59,566 nucleotides of DNA from Methanosarcinales archaeon Methan_01 (GTDB lineage Archaea > Halobacteriota > Methanosarcinia > Methanotrichales > Methanotrichaceae): the NCBI GenBank assembly GCA_001602645.1, contig LUYE01000055.1, forward strand, positions 1 to 59,566. The letters are read 5' to 3'. Made by a program: the position numbers and the translations under genes. Below the pieces are notes generated by a model. The model did no database searches. It had not been told where the DNA came from and worked only from the letters and a program-made list of their open reading frames with translations. Numbering within the stretch: the stretch's first letter is position 1; every line of letters begins with the position of its first letter. Below are positions 45,658 to 54,506 of the stretch, one piece after another.

Positions 45658-48600
45658 TTGGTAGTAGAATATATTGAGTACGAGATCATGGTCTGTAACA
45701 CCGGTAACGTCACCGTCAACAACGTCATGGTCTACGACAGCCTCCTCCCCGGCAGCCCGTTCGACCTAGGGACACTGTCTCCCGGCGATTGCAGGAACGT
45801 CACGGAAGACCTGATCCACGAGGTGACCGAATATGACGTCTGCCTCGGCTGGATCAACAACACCGCGAACGCCACCGGCGACGACTACTGCGGCGATCCG
45901 ATCAGCACCGACAAGAACGGGACGTGGAACGTGAGCACGACCTACAGCTCGTCCCTGGAGATCATCAAGACCGGGAACACCATCGGTCCCGTCGGATTCG
46001 GTGATGAGATAGAATACGAGATCATGGTCTGTAACACCGGTAACGTGACGGTCTACAACGTCATGGTCTACGACAGCCTCCTTGCCGGGAGCCCCTTCGA
46101 TATAGGGATCCTGAACGCGACCGAGTGCAGGAACGTATCGGAGAGCCTCATCTATCGCGTGACCGAGGAGGATGCCTGCAGCGGCTGGATCAACAACACC
46201 GCAAACGCCACTGGCGACGACTATTGCGGCATTTTCATCGAAACTGATAAGAACGGCACATGGAACGTCAGCACGGGTTACGTCGCCTCCATCGATGTAA
46301 CGAAGGAGGCGAACACCACCGGGCCCTTCAACCTATCTCAGGTGATCGAGTACACGATCGTGGTCAACAACACCGGAAACGTCAACCTGACGAACGTTAC
46401 CGTCGAGGACGACCTCACAAGAAAGTCCTGGAATATCGCAGATCCCTTCGAGCCCGGAAAGCCGGAGACCTTCAAGACCACCCACACCGTCAACCAGACG
46501 GATATGGATCGGGGTTACATCATAAACAACGCCACAGTGCAGGGCAAAGACATCTGCGGCGAGACTAGAGAAGATATAGATACCGTCATCATCAAGAACG
46601 AAGAGCTGCACAACCTCACCATCACGAAGGCGGCGGACAAGCTCTCCGTCCAGGAGTGCGACGAGGTTACCTACACCATCACCGTCTGCAACTGGGGAGA
46701 CGGTCCCGAGTACAACGTCACCGTCTGGGACGTCTTCGACCGGCGGGTCGAGATCCTCTCGATGACCCCCACCCCCGACCCCGACGGCAAATGGCACTTC
46801 GGCGTGCTACAGCCGGGCGAGTGCAGAGAGATCAAGATCAAGATCCGGGTCCCCGAGCGGCAGGACTTCGAGTTCGGGATGGACCAGGGCGTCAGCGGCG
46901 AGGGTTTCGTCAAGGTGGCCAACGACTACAGCACGACCTTCGAGGCTTACCTGATCAAGAACTGCGCCTACGTCACGAGCGACTTCTATACCAAGCCCCT
47001 CTCGGCCTGCGCCTGTGTTCGAGTTGGCGAGGATCTTGGCACTGAACTCCAGACTCGTGAGTACGGCAGCGGCTTATTTGACGCCGAGGAGCGGGTCGCG
47101 GTCTTCACTGAGAACAAGTCGATCGAGTGGGAGGAGGACGTCTCTGCGACCTACAAGCCGACCTCGATCACCCTCTACCAGAACCGCACCGTCGACTACG
47201 ACTCGGCCTGGGTTAAGAAGGCCCGGGCTAAGAACTACATCACGGGTACGACTATGACGGAGACCTACCACGACGCCTCATGGCTCGACCGTGAGTCGAG
47301 GATGTTCCTCGACAAGAACGAGTCGGTGATGGAGGTAGACAGCGCGTTCGACGGCCGGGGCCACGTGGGCTTCCTCAAGATGCCGACGAACAGGTCGTCG
47401 CCCCAGACGACGCCGCTGATCGAGGTCCGGGAGGAGTACGTCGGCAGCTTCAAGGTCGTCCAGAAGATCGACGAGTACGGCAAGGGCGTATCCTACGAGA
47501 AGGCTGCCTCAGGCGGGGGCCTCGTGGTGGGCGATCGCCGGATCGGCTCGACCCAGCGGAGCTATGAGTCAGGTTCGGGAAGCTACGACTCCGAGGAGGT
47601 GATCGAGACCTATACGAGCTACATAGCTAAAGATATCAGCCTCGTTTACGCCCCGACGACTACGAGGCTGACAGACGACGTCTGGATCAACTCATCGATG
47701 AAGTGGAAGGAGGGGATCTATTCGAGGGTCCCCGAGAGGAGCTACATCGGCGAGGAGTACACCGGGGCGTCTGAGCTCGATAAGGAGACGGTGGCCCGGG
47801 GCTTAAACGAGATGGATACCGTGGCCGATTTCTCGGGGCAGGCCCGTTACCGGGCCGTATTCGCCGATCCGAACGACACGGCCGAGCCGTTCATCGAGTT
47901 CGATGAGGCTTACTCCGGCGACTACTCGATCGAGCGTCGTGTCCTCTTAACGGGCACTTCGAAGTACGACCGGCCCCACCTGAACGTGACGAAGACTCTG
48001 GACGGGATCGTCGAGGAGAGGGACAGGTGCGACGGTGACAACTGCACCAAGACGAAACAGGTGGCGACCTACACCATCCGGATCGAGAACGACGGCAACT
48101 CTGCCCTGGGCCCGATCTACGTGCGGGACCTCTTCCCTCCGGGGGCGGTCTTCATCGAGTCGTCGCTGCGGCCTTCGGAACTGACGGAGACGACCGCCAA
48201 TTGGACCCTGACCCACATTGCCATCGGCGGAGCGATCGAGATCGTAGTCAAGCTTGACGTCACTAAGTACTACCCGTCCGAGATCGTCAACCGGGTCGAG
48301 GTCTGCGGTGGGAAGGACGTCGATTGGGTATGCTTCGGAAACTACAGCGCCTGGGAGATGAACTGGCTTACTTGTTGTCTGAACGAGACGGTCTCGGTGG
48401 TGAAGACCGGCGAGGTCGATGAGGCGAACGGGAGCGTCGTCCGGTACAGGATCGAGATCGATAACCTCGACGCCGTCACCCGGGTGGCGACGGTGACCGA
48501 CCATCTGCCCGCAGGGATGACGTTCCTCGAGTCGTCGACGGCCATCGCCTCTTACGATGGGGTCGAGGTCGTCTGGAGCCTGATCGACATCGGGCCGTTC

Positions 48601-48876
48601 GAGACGAGGACGATCGAGTTCTCGGCCCTCGCGCCCGAAGCCGGCCGGTACACCAACGCCGTCATCGTTGACCCGAGGTCCGTCGACGGGCCCGTCGTCG
48701 GGCCGGTGACCGCCAGATGTGTCGTCGAGGTCGGCTCTGCCGAGGAGTGCGGACCGATTTCCTGCGGCGGATGGAGCCCGCCGAACTGGGACCTTCAGCA
48801 CAGCGGAAACGAGCCGGACGAGATGACCTGTGACCAGCTCACAGGCACCGGAACGGGGTCGTGCCCTGCGCCGTGA
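45658..48876 (+). CDS. DUF11-type surface repeat protein, probably truncated at the 5' end
   Basis: 1072 residues starting at TTG with no signal peptide. The frame enters in the middle of a repeat: the first unit lacks the SLEIIKTGNT start present in the second. It contains several DUF11/CARDB-like domains (ITKAADKLSVQ..., LNVTKTLDG..., VSVVKTGEVD...), many NxT/S sequons, and two copies of an unrecognised domain (about 457-615 and 616-765). The C-terminus is Cys-rich with no membrane anchor. The abrupt switch from AT-rich upstream DNA to GC-rich repeat near 45670 suggests loss of the real 5' end, so this may be a remnant or a silent cassette. Confidence 0.62.
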   Translation: MVVEYIEYEIMVCNTGNVTVNNVMVYDSLLPGSPFDLGTLSPGDCRNVTEDLIHEVTEYDVCLGWINNTANATGDDYCGDPISTDKNGTWNVSTTYSSSLEIIKTGNTIGPVGFGDEIEYEIMVCNTGNVTVYNVMVYDSLLAGSPFDIGILNATECRNVSESLIYRVTEEDACSGWINNTANATGDDYCGIFIETDKNGTWNVSTGYVASIDVTKEANTTGPFNLSQVIEYTIVVNNTGNVNLTNVTVEDDLTRKSWNIADPFEPGKPETFKTTHTVNQTDMDRGYIINNATVQGKDICGETREDIDTVIIKNEELHNLTITKAADKLSVQECDEVTYTITVCNWGDGPEYNVTVWDVFDRRVEILSMTPTPDPDGKWHFGVLQPGECREIKIKIRVPERQDFEFGMDQGVSGEGFVKVANDYSTTFEAYLIKNCAYVTSDFYTKPLSACACVRVGEDLGTELQTREYGSGLFDAEERVAVFTENKSIEWEEDVSATYKPTSITLYQNRTVDYDSAWVKKARAKNYITGTTMTETYHDASWLDRESRMFLDKNESVMEVDSAFDGRGHVGFLKMPTNRSSPQTTPLIEVREEYVGSFKVVQKIDEYGKGVSYEKAASGGGLVVGDRRIGSTQRSYESGSGSYDSEEVIETYTSYIAKDISLVYAPTTTRLTDDVWINSSMKWKEGIYSRVPERSYIGEEYTGASELDKETVARGLNEMDTVADFSGQARYRAVFADPNDTAEPFIEFDEAYSGDYSIERRVLLTGTSKYDRPHLNVTKTLDGIVEERDRCDGDNCTKTKQVATYTIRIENDGNSALGPIYVRDLFPPGAVFIESSLRPSELTETTANWTLTHIAIGGAIEIVVKLDVTKYYPSEIVNRVEVCGGKDVDWVCFGNYSAWEMNWLTCCLNETVSVVKTGEVDEANGSVVRYRIEIDNLDAVTRVATVTDHLPAGMTFLESSTAIASYDGVEVVWSLIDIGPFETRTIEFSALAPEAGRYTNAVIVDPRSVDGPVVGPVTARCVVEVGSAEECGPISCGGWSPPNWDLQHSGNEPDEMTCDQLTGTGTGSCPAP
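45679..46350 (+). repeat. Two tandem 336-bp coding repeats
   Basis: The sequence beginning tacgagatcatggtctgtaa recurs exactly 336 nt (112 codons) later (45679 and 46015), with long identical stretches between copies, including CNTGNVTV and WINNTANATGDDYCG. High DNA identity implies recent duplication or gene conversion. Confidence 0.8.
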
Positions 48877-48911
48877 AGGGGCGCGGGGCATATCCTACAT
48901 TTTTCTCTTCG

Positions 48912-48936
48912 ACCAGATCCTCAGAGGAGGATCGGT
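48912..48936 (+). terminator. Hairpin downstream of the DUF11 gene
   Basis: accagatcctc/gaggatcggt forms a ten-pair stem with one bulge and loop agag, about 35 nt after the stop. A T-rich catttttctc lies between stop and hairpin. It could end transcription or protect the 3' end. The rest of the gap up to 49121 shows nothing recognisable. Confidence 0.35.
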
Positions 48937-49121
48937 CAGCTTCGGCCCGGCCCGGACATTTTGCGGGTGATTCGTGGGCCAGCAGCAGAACGAGATCTAC
49001 TGATATCTGTATTAAAAAATATGGTGGTCGGAGCCCAACCAATACTGAATACCTGGGGACGTCAAAGATGGGATGGAAGATGGCGAAGATAGACGGAGGG
49101 TGAGGGGGCTTCTTTTCCCCT

Positions 49122-50354
49122 TCAGCAGTCTACGCCTCCACAGGGGCATATCTTTGGCTCTGCAGCAGGTTTCTCGTGGAACTTCAGCTCCCTCTGAATC
49201 TCGAACTCTCCAGCAAACTTTTCTCGTCTCTTAATATCGCTGTAGAAAGTCTTGTGGAGGCTCGACTCCGTCCCCCACATCCCCTCGAAGCTGTTTTGGG
49301 TATTCGACCCCACAGTCCGCCTGATGGTGGAGTTGCTGGTCTGGGCGAGAAACATCGTCTGGTCTGCCTCCATCCGTCTGGCGCTGAAGTTCTCGTGGAT
49401 GTCGGCTCCGATGCCGCCATAACGCTCTAAGGATCGGATAGACCTGCTGCCCACCAGGGGCGTCGGTCCCGCGTAGACGAGCTTGGTGTTCTCGAAGAAG
49501 TTCAGCTTCTGCAGAGTCGTGCCGTTGGGATCGCTGCAGTTTTTGATCGGCCTTGTCAGCTTGTTGGGCTCCTGCGAATAAGCCTGGGCCGATTCGAGCC
49601 CTATGTCACCCTCGCCGAAGATCCGGTTCTGATAATCCATCGCCAGCTTCTTGTCCAGAACCGAGGTTTTGAGATCCACATATCCGGACCCTTCAACGAG
49701 CTGGCTCTCACAGAACTGCTCGTATTGGAGGGGCTCGTCGTGGAGGGCCCGGTAGTTTCCAGAGTCCAGATCTTTTATCGATCTGTCCTTTATGGTTACC
49801 TTGGCGGGTCTTCGGGATGAGATCCAGCCGATATCGCCCACGGGGGCGCTCTCTGATATGTAGTAGGTCCCCGCGGTCAGGTTGCAGATCTTCCAATATC
49901 CATTGACGTTTGTGGACGTCCTCCAGGCGTCGGATTCGCCCCGGATGGTGATCGTCCAACCGCGCAGACGCTCCTCATATGGATCGGGTTTTCCGTTCTG
50001 GTTTTTGTCCCAGTAAGTGTGACCGGAGAGGCAAAATCCGGCCTGATCTAGGGCATCAGCCGCCGATCCGTTCGATCTGTCCATTTCAACGGCTTTATGG
50101 GCTATAGGATCTGACTCGTTCTCCTGAGGAGAAGGAGTATGACCCACCAGGTCGGCTTCACGGATTCCCCCGGTTCCAGATGGCAGTTGGTGGTCCATCC
50201 GGAGTCCTTCCTCCTCGGTCTCCGGTGGCGAAACGCTCTCGCCGTTTCCAAAGATCTGCTCATCCTCGGCCATCTCTCCTGCCGAGGCGAGGAGCAGGAT
50301 CAGAATCGCGACGGTTAGCCTCCGAGCATGAGCAAAGCTGCTACTCCCTTTCAT
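49122..50354 (-). CDS. Secreted SdrD-B-like protein with an unrecognised C-terminal domain
   Basis: 410 residues. Signal peptide (VAILILLLASAGEMA), acidic linker, then an SdrD B-like module (GHTYWDKNQNGKPDPYEERLRGWTI, a calcium-binding loop, through STNVNGYWKICNLTAGTYYISE) at about 108-195. The C-terminal 200 residues look like a divergent copy of the domain found twice in the convergent DUF11 protein (shared GSGxxD..., (Y/F)xGxFxIxR). The end is Cys-rich (ICPCGGVDC). Probably an envelope protein. The start has no clear ribosome site. Confidence 0.72.
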   Translation of the reverse strand: MKGSSSFAHARRLTVAILILLLASAGEMAEDEQIFGNGESVSPPETEEEGLRMDHQLPSGTGGIREADLVGHTPSPQENESDPIAHKAVEMDRSNGSAADALDQAGFCLSGHTYWDKNQNGKPDPYEERLRGWTITIRGESDAWRTSTNVNGYWKICNLTAGTYYISESAPVGDIGWISSRRPAKVTIKDRSIKDLDSGNYRALHDEPLQYEQFCESQLVEGSGYVDLKTSVLDKKLAMDYQNRIFGEGDIGLESAQAYSQEPNKLTRPIKNCSDPNGTTLQKLNFFENTKLVYAGPTPLVGSRSIRSLERYGGIGADIHENFSARRMEADQTMFLAQTSNSTIRRTVGSNTQNSFEGMWGTESSLHKTFYSDIKRREKFAGEFEIQRELKFHEKPAAEPKICPCGGVDC

Positions 50355-50760
50355 AGAAGATTTAACTACCCCCCTTCGACTGAATGGCTGCGACTTCTAA
50401 CTCCGACTCCACCGTTGAAAGGCCGACGAAGGTCGAGATATCCGGATCCGTTTCAAGCCCGCCCTTCTGGTGCCGGATACTCCGTCCTGCGATCTGAGAT
50501 GACCTTCAACGATGAACCTCCCTCTTGGAGAGATGACCTCCATGATTGAAGATGTCTCTGTCAATGTTCCCTCGCAAAGTACTTAACATTTTCTGGAGGA
50601 GCTGCCTTCCGGGTCGCGGAGGTATCGGGACGCCAGTCCCCGAGGTGAGACTGTCCTGCAGGACGGTCTCATCGGCTCTCGATCGGGGGGAGGGCCTCCC
50701 AAGGTACGATCACGAAATTCTATATGGTCCGACGGATGAAAGGAGGCGGACCTCAAACTC
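50355..50760. other. Intergenic region with three consecutive palindromes
   Basis: Between endonuclease Q and the SdrD-like gene. Hairpins: gggac-gcca-gtccc (50627-50640); tgagac...gtctca (50646-50671, 11 pairs with one G-T and loop tgca); and the palindrome gggagg-g-cctccc (about 50688-50700). A minus-strand TATA-like atata (50721-50725) lies about 25 nt before the last. The remaining DNA (50355-50600) holds nothing recognisable. Candidate small RNA or terminator cluster. Confidence 0.4.
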
Positions 50761-51990
50761 TCAGAAGTCGAAGATCGACCTCTGCTCATCAGCCCTCTTC
50801 TCCCCCATCCTCTCCCCGTTCGTCTTATCCTCCCAGGCGGCCCGGAGGGCTATGGTGCCGTACTTTCCACCACCTCCCGGCTCCACCACCACCTCTCCGG
50901 ACCTGAAGGCAGAGATGGCTTCCACCACCCTCTCCTCGCCAGCAAGCTCCGAGATGTCGGCGTCTAGAAGAACCTCGATCTCGCTTTTTCCGCTGATCAG
51001 ATCGTTCCAGGCCCTCTGGACCTTCGCCGAATGGACGCTCTTCACCCCCAGGGCCATGGCGATGATCTCGGCTAGGGGTATCAGATGGACGTAGGGGGGG
51101 CGGTGGTCGGGATGGACCGGATTGGGGGAGTCGGCCAGCATCTCGACCCTATCCCTGACCCCCAACTTTATCAGCCCCCCGCACTCGCACCTCCCTCTCC
51201 TCTCGGTCATCTCCCGGGGGGAGTAATGCCTATAGCATCGAGTGCAAGCGGTCCTGTTGTACTTGCCCTCTTCTGGGGGAAAGCCGACGTTCAGGGTGGG
51301 TTGGCGCCCATCCTCTCGCCCGATCGCCCTCCTCAGATCCTCGAAGGAGAGGTACTTCATATACATCTGGTTGAACTCTCTTCCTAGCTTATCGGGCCAA
51401 GGAGAGTGGGCGTCGGAGTTTGAAAGAAAGGTCCTATCTCTCAGCTCGGATATCCGATCAGCGTAGTCGGAGTCGGCGCTGAGGCCCAGCTCGACGTACT
51501 TTATTTGAGACGATCGATCCTGGTAGCACTCCGCGAGGGAGGGATAGTGGGCGTACATCCCGGTCCAGGGGGTGAAGGCGTGGCTCGGACCTATCAGGCA
51601 GTCGGCCTCCAGGGCGGCGTCGGCTATCTCCGGCGGGGTCATGGGGAGGGCAGGCCTACCGTCGGCTTCGAGGATCCTTTCCCGGCACGAGAAGGCCTCC
51701 GCCAGCTCCGAGGCTTTGGAGAGGTCCGGGACGATGATGAGGTGGTGGACCTTCGACGAGTCCTCCACCTCCACGGTGAGGACGAAGGCCGTCCCTCCGA
51801 GCCAAAAGAGCCCCCCCTCTTCGGGGAGCTTCCTCACCTCTTCCAGCCACCTAGGATGGAGGCAGTCTCCGGTGGCCACGACCCCGATCCCCTTCTTCGC
51901 CGCCTCCCTTCCGATGGTGGCGAGGTCCATATTGCTGGAGGTGGCGGCGGAGTACCGCGAGTGGATGTGGAGATCGAGGTTGACCTTCAT
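50761..51990 (-). CDS. Endonuclease Q (PHP-type, deaminated-base repair)
   Basis: 409 residues. The N-terminal PHP metal-binding motif reads LDLHIHSRYSAATS, with GDCLHP, GPSHAFTPW and SNSDAHSPW supplying further metal ligands. A zinc-finger follows (CTRCYRHY...CECGG, about 252-277), then a C-terminal helical domain. This is the archaeal EndoQ family (formerly TIGR00375), which nicks 5' of uracil, hypoxanthine or abasic sites in DNA. All motifs are intact. It is divergent from larB. Confidence 0.92.
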   Translation of the reverse strand: MKVNLDLHIHSRYSAATSSNMDLATIGREAAKKGIGVVATGDCLHPRWLEEVRKLPEEGGLFWLGGTAFVLTVEVEDSSKVHHLIIVPDLSKASELAEAFSCRERILEADGRPALPMTPPEIADAALEADCLIGPSHAFTPWTGMYAHYPSLAECYQDRSSQIKYVELGLSADSDYADRISELRDRTFLSNSDAHSPWPDKLGREFNQMYMKYLSFEDLRRAIGREDGRQPTLNVGFPPEEGKYNRTACTRCYRHYSPREMTERRGRCECGGLIKLGVRDRVEMLADSPNPVHPDHRPPYVHLIPLAEIIAMALGVKSVHSAKVQRAWNDLISGKSEIEVLLDADISELAGEERVVEAISAFRSGEVVVEPGGGGKYGTIALRAAWEDKTNGERMGEKRADEQRSIFDF

Positions 51991-52051
51991 CGTCCCTCAG
52001 ATCGCACGGCCCGGGATAAACCATTTATCCCCAAAAGAGATATATTATCTG

Positions 52052-52831
52052 TTGACTTCGAACCTCAGAGACGTCCTAGAGAGATTCGCGAGGGGCGAGA
52101 TCTCTCTGGATGAGGCCGCCCGGGAGGCGAACCTCCTCTCCTATCGGGAGGTGGGAGAGATGGCGAAGCTCGATCCCCGCCGGGTAGACAGAATCGGTGT
52201 TCCAGAGGCGATCCTGGCGGAGGGGAAGAGCCCCTCGGACCTGGTGGATATCGTCCTCTCCTTCCTGGTGGCTTCGAAGGCTGTCCTCGTCACCAGGGTG
52301 TCCCCCGACCAGCTCGCAGCCCTGAGAGAGGCCCCCCTCCCCCCCGGCGCGGAGCTCCGGGAGGAGGCGAGGGCGAAGGCGGCGGTGATATCGAGGGGTT
52401 GGCCGCCTGAGCCCTCCGGGGGAAAGGTTGGCGTCCTCTCCGCGGGGACCGCCGACATCCCCGTCGCTGAGGAGGCTAGGGTGACGGCGGAGCTATTGGG
52501 ATGCGATACGGCGGTCGAGTACGACGTGGGGGTCGCCGGGATCCACAGGCTCTTTCCCTCCCTGGAGAAGATGCTGGATAGAGACGCCCTGGTGGTGGCT
52601 GCAGGCCGGGAGGGGACCCTCCCAGCGGTGGTGGCGGGGCTGACGGAGGCGCCTGTGGTGGGGCTTCCCGTCTCGACGGGGTACGGCGCTGGCGGCGGGG
52701 GCGAGGCCGCCCTCCTTTCGATGCTCCAGTCCTGTTCTGTGATGGTCGTGGTCAACATCGACGCCGGGTTTGTGGCTGGCGCTTTTGCCGCAAAGATCGC
52801 CAACCAGGCGGCGAATAGGAGAAATATGTAA
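52052..52831 (+). CDS. larB: LarB-type nickel-pincer cofactor biosynthesis protein
   Basis: LarB carboxylates and hydrolyses nicotinic acid adenine dinucleotide as the first step to the nickel-pincer nucleotide of lactate racemase-type enzymes. The 259-residue product has the N-terminal LarB helix pair (LERFARGEISLDEAAREA) and the AIR-carboxylase-like core: VGVLSAGTADIPVAEEARVTAE, CDTAVEYDVGVAGIHRLF and VVGLPVSTGYGAGGGGEAALLSML. Start at TTG (52052), fitting the family. A TATA-like catttatcc 25-30 nt upstream suggests leaderless mRNA. No larC or larE is in the window, but a cobalt/nickel transporter lies next door. Confidence 0.92.
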   Translation: MTSNLRDVLERFARGEISLDEAAREANLLSYREVGEMAKLDPRRVDRIGVPEAILAEGKSPSDLVDIVLSFLVASKAVLVTRVSPDQLAALREAPLPPGAELREEARAKAAVISRGWPPEPSGGKVGVLSAGTADIPVAEEARVTAELLGCDTAVEYDVGVAGIHRLFPSLEKMLDRDALVVAAGREGTLPAVVAGLTEAPVVGLPVSTGYGAGGGGEAALLSMLQSCSVMVVVNIDAGFVAGAFAAKIANQAANRRNM

Positions 52832-52891
52832 TGGCTGTTTTTAATTATTGGCCGGAAAACTATTTATATGATCAAACAGAGCTATAAACAC

Positions 52892-52980
52892 GAGCGGGTA
52901 AACTAATTTTCCACTAACCCCCACTCCCCTACCCGCTCACACCTAATCATGCCTCGACGGGTCTATGAGGCGGGCTTGAT
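52892..52980 (+). ncRNA. Candidate small RNA with TATA box and two hairpins
   Basis: In a 306-nt AT-rich gap between convergent larB and cbiO genes, gagcgggta (52892-52900) pairs perfectly with tacccgctc (52930-52938) over a C-rich loop. Next comes a second hairpin gcctc/gaggc (52951-52955/52967-52971), flanked by atca/tgat. A TATA box atttatatg (52862-52870) is centred about 26 nt before the first stem, exactly where transcription should begin. T-rich ggttctttatattgtctc follows. No protein frame is present. The rest of the gap (52981-53137) shows nothing. Confidence 0.45.
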
Positions 52981-53137
52981 ACCATTGGTTCTTTATATTG
53001 TCTCATTTATCCATCATCCTTGATTGAATTTTGCAAACCATATCTTATGAATAATATTGATTCAAAAAATTAATTACTCCTCACCCATTCCCAGGCTCCT
53101 CCATCATGATCCCGGAAGATGGGGAGAGCAGGTTCCC

Positions 53138-54499
53138 TCAACGCCGTTTTCCGGCGTTGGCGGGGGCGGGAACCGGGGTCGACCCCGCCCGGTCCGCACC
53201 TCTGCCGACGACCGAGACCTCGATCTTCATACCGCTCTGGCGGCAGTACTCCTCGATCCGCCGCTTCGCGTGCTCCACCATCCCGCCGTTGGTGATGACG
53301 AGGACCGCCTCTCCGCAGAGGGCCCGGAGGATCGTCCTATCTATGACGTTCGATCCTATATCCGAAACGATCTGGTTCTTCTCGGCGAAGGCTCTGCTCT
53401 TGGTTCCCATCACCCCCACGAGGTCTATCCTCTCGTCCGCGAGGAGGCTAGAAAGGGCCTGGGGGTCCCCGCCGTCGGTGTCGTAGACGATCACCCGGCC
53501 GATCCTGACGGATTTATCCAGAGTCTCCACCACGGCTCGTCCGCCCTGGAGGTGGATCACCAAGACCTCTTCGGATTTGTCCCTCCCCGGGCCAACGCTA
53601 TCGATCCCCTCGGGATGGATCCTCTCGCCCACCTCGGTCTCAGGAGGGACCTTCATCCAGCGTAGGTTCGGCGGGCTGAGATGGCCGACGAGCTCCGAGA
53701 CCGTCCTCGGCCTCTTTCCGAACGCTGCGAGATCCCTCTTCGAGATCTCGTCGTAGACCTCCAGGATGAGGGGCTGCCGGAGCCCCGATCCGGAGAGGTG
53801 CCTCGGATCTCCGAAGATATCCTCGGGCCGCCCCTCGTCCATCACCATCCCGTCGGCGAGGAGGCAGACGCGGTCGGACCAACGGTATGCGAGGTCGACG
53901 TCGTGGGTGGATATGATGATCGTCGTCCCCCTCTGGCTCAGCTCCTCCAGGAGCTCCATCACCTCCTCCGATCCAGCCGGATCCAGGTTGGAGAGGGGTT
54001 CGTCGAGGATCATCACCTCCGGTTCCATCGCCATCACCCCGGCGATCGCAGCCCTCTTCTTCTGGCCGCCGCTGAGGTGGTGAGGGGGGCGCCCCTTCAG
54101 CCCCGAGATCCCGACGCCCTCGAGGGCCATCTCCACCCTCTCCTCCACCTCTTCCATCGGAAGGCCGAGGTTTACAGGGCCGAAGGCGACGTCCTGGCGG
54201 ACGGTGGGGGCGAAGAGCTGATCGTCGGAGTTCTGGAAGACTATCCCCACCCTCCTCCTCGTCTCCCGGAGGGAGCGGGGGTCGTACTGGAGGGGCCTTC
54301 CTCGAAAGAGGACCTCTCCTGCCGTAGGGCGGAGGGTCCCGTTGAGGAGGAGAAAGAGGGTGGACTTTCCCGAGCCGTTCGGCCCGACGAAGGCTATCCT
54401 TTCCCCATCCTCGATCCTGAGGTCGACCCCCCGGATCGCCGGGGTTCCGTCGGGATAGACGTATCGGAGGCCTTTCGTCTCCAGAAGGGTCGTCGCCAT
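53138..54499 (-). CDS. cbiO: Cobalt/nickel ECF transporter ATPase with an extra C-terminal domain
   Basis: Energy-coupling ATPase of the CbiMNQO metal importer. The first 280 residues are a normal CbiO: Walker A GPNGSGKST (39-47), QNSDDQLFAPT Q-loop, signature LSGGQKKR and Walker B VMILDEP. About 170 further residues follow, containing VIVYDTDGGDPQALSSLLADERIDLVGVMG and a late LVITNGGMVEHAKRRIEEYC region, which I do not recognise and which standard CbiO proteins (about 275) lack. Last gene of the operon; an 8-bp hairpin (53139-53159) overlaps its final codons. Confidence 0.92.
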   Translation of the reverse strand: MATTLLETKGLRYVYPDGTPAIRGVDLRIEDGERIAFVGPNGSGKSTLFLLLNGTLRPTAGEVLFRGRPLQYDPRSLRETRRRVGIVFQNSDDQLFAPTVRQDVAFGPVNLGLPMEEVEERVEMALEGVGISGLKGRPPHHLSGGQKKRAAIAGVMAMEPEVMILDEPLSNLDPAGSEEVMELLEELSQRGTTIIISTHDVDLAYRWSDRVCLLADGMVMDEGRPEDIFGDPRHLSGSGLRQPLILEVYDEISKRDLAAFGKRPRTVSELVGHLSPPNLRWMKVPPETEVGERIHPEGIDSVGPGRDKSEEVLVIHLQGGRAVVETLDKSVRIGRVIVYDTDGGDPQALSSLLADERIDLVGVMGTKSRAFAEKNQIVSDIGSNVIDRTILRALCGEAVLVITNGGMVEHAKRRIEEYCRQSGMKIEVSVVGRGADRAGSTPVPAPANAGKRR

Positions 54500-54506
54500 A
54501 GCTGCC

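Noticed and set aside
45658-45700. Frameshift restoring a signal peptide upstream of the DUF11 frame
   Set aside because: The frame is closed by a TAA at 45625 and none of the other frames in the AT-rich upstream DNA encodes a hydrophobic signal next to repeat-like sequence.
47947-48891. 314-codon frame antisense to the DUF11 gene
   Set aside because: Arg/Asp/Val-rich shadow of the opposite strand; no start signals or domains.
51572-52051. N-terminal extension of larB overlapping endonuclease Q
   Set aside because: It is antisense to conserved endonuclease Q codons; the LarB family start matches the TTG at 52052.
52892-52943. H/ACA guide RNA (perfect stem followed at once by ACA)
   Set aside because: The 29-nt loop is too short for the pseudouridylation pocket, upper stem and K-loop of archaeal H/ACA guides, so I kept only a generic small-RNA call.
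53139-53159. Intrinsic terminator hairpin at the end of cbiO
   Set aside because: The 8-bp stem is real but overlaps the last codons and has no T-run on the minus strand, so it is noted only within the cbiO entry.
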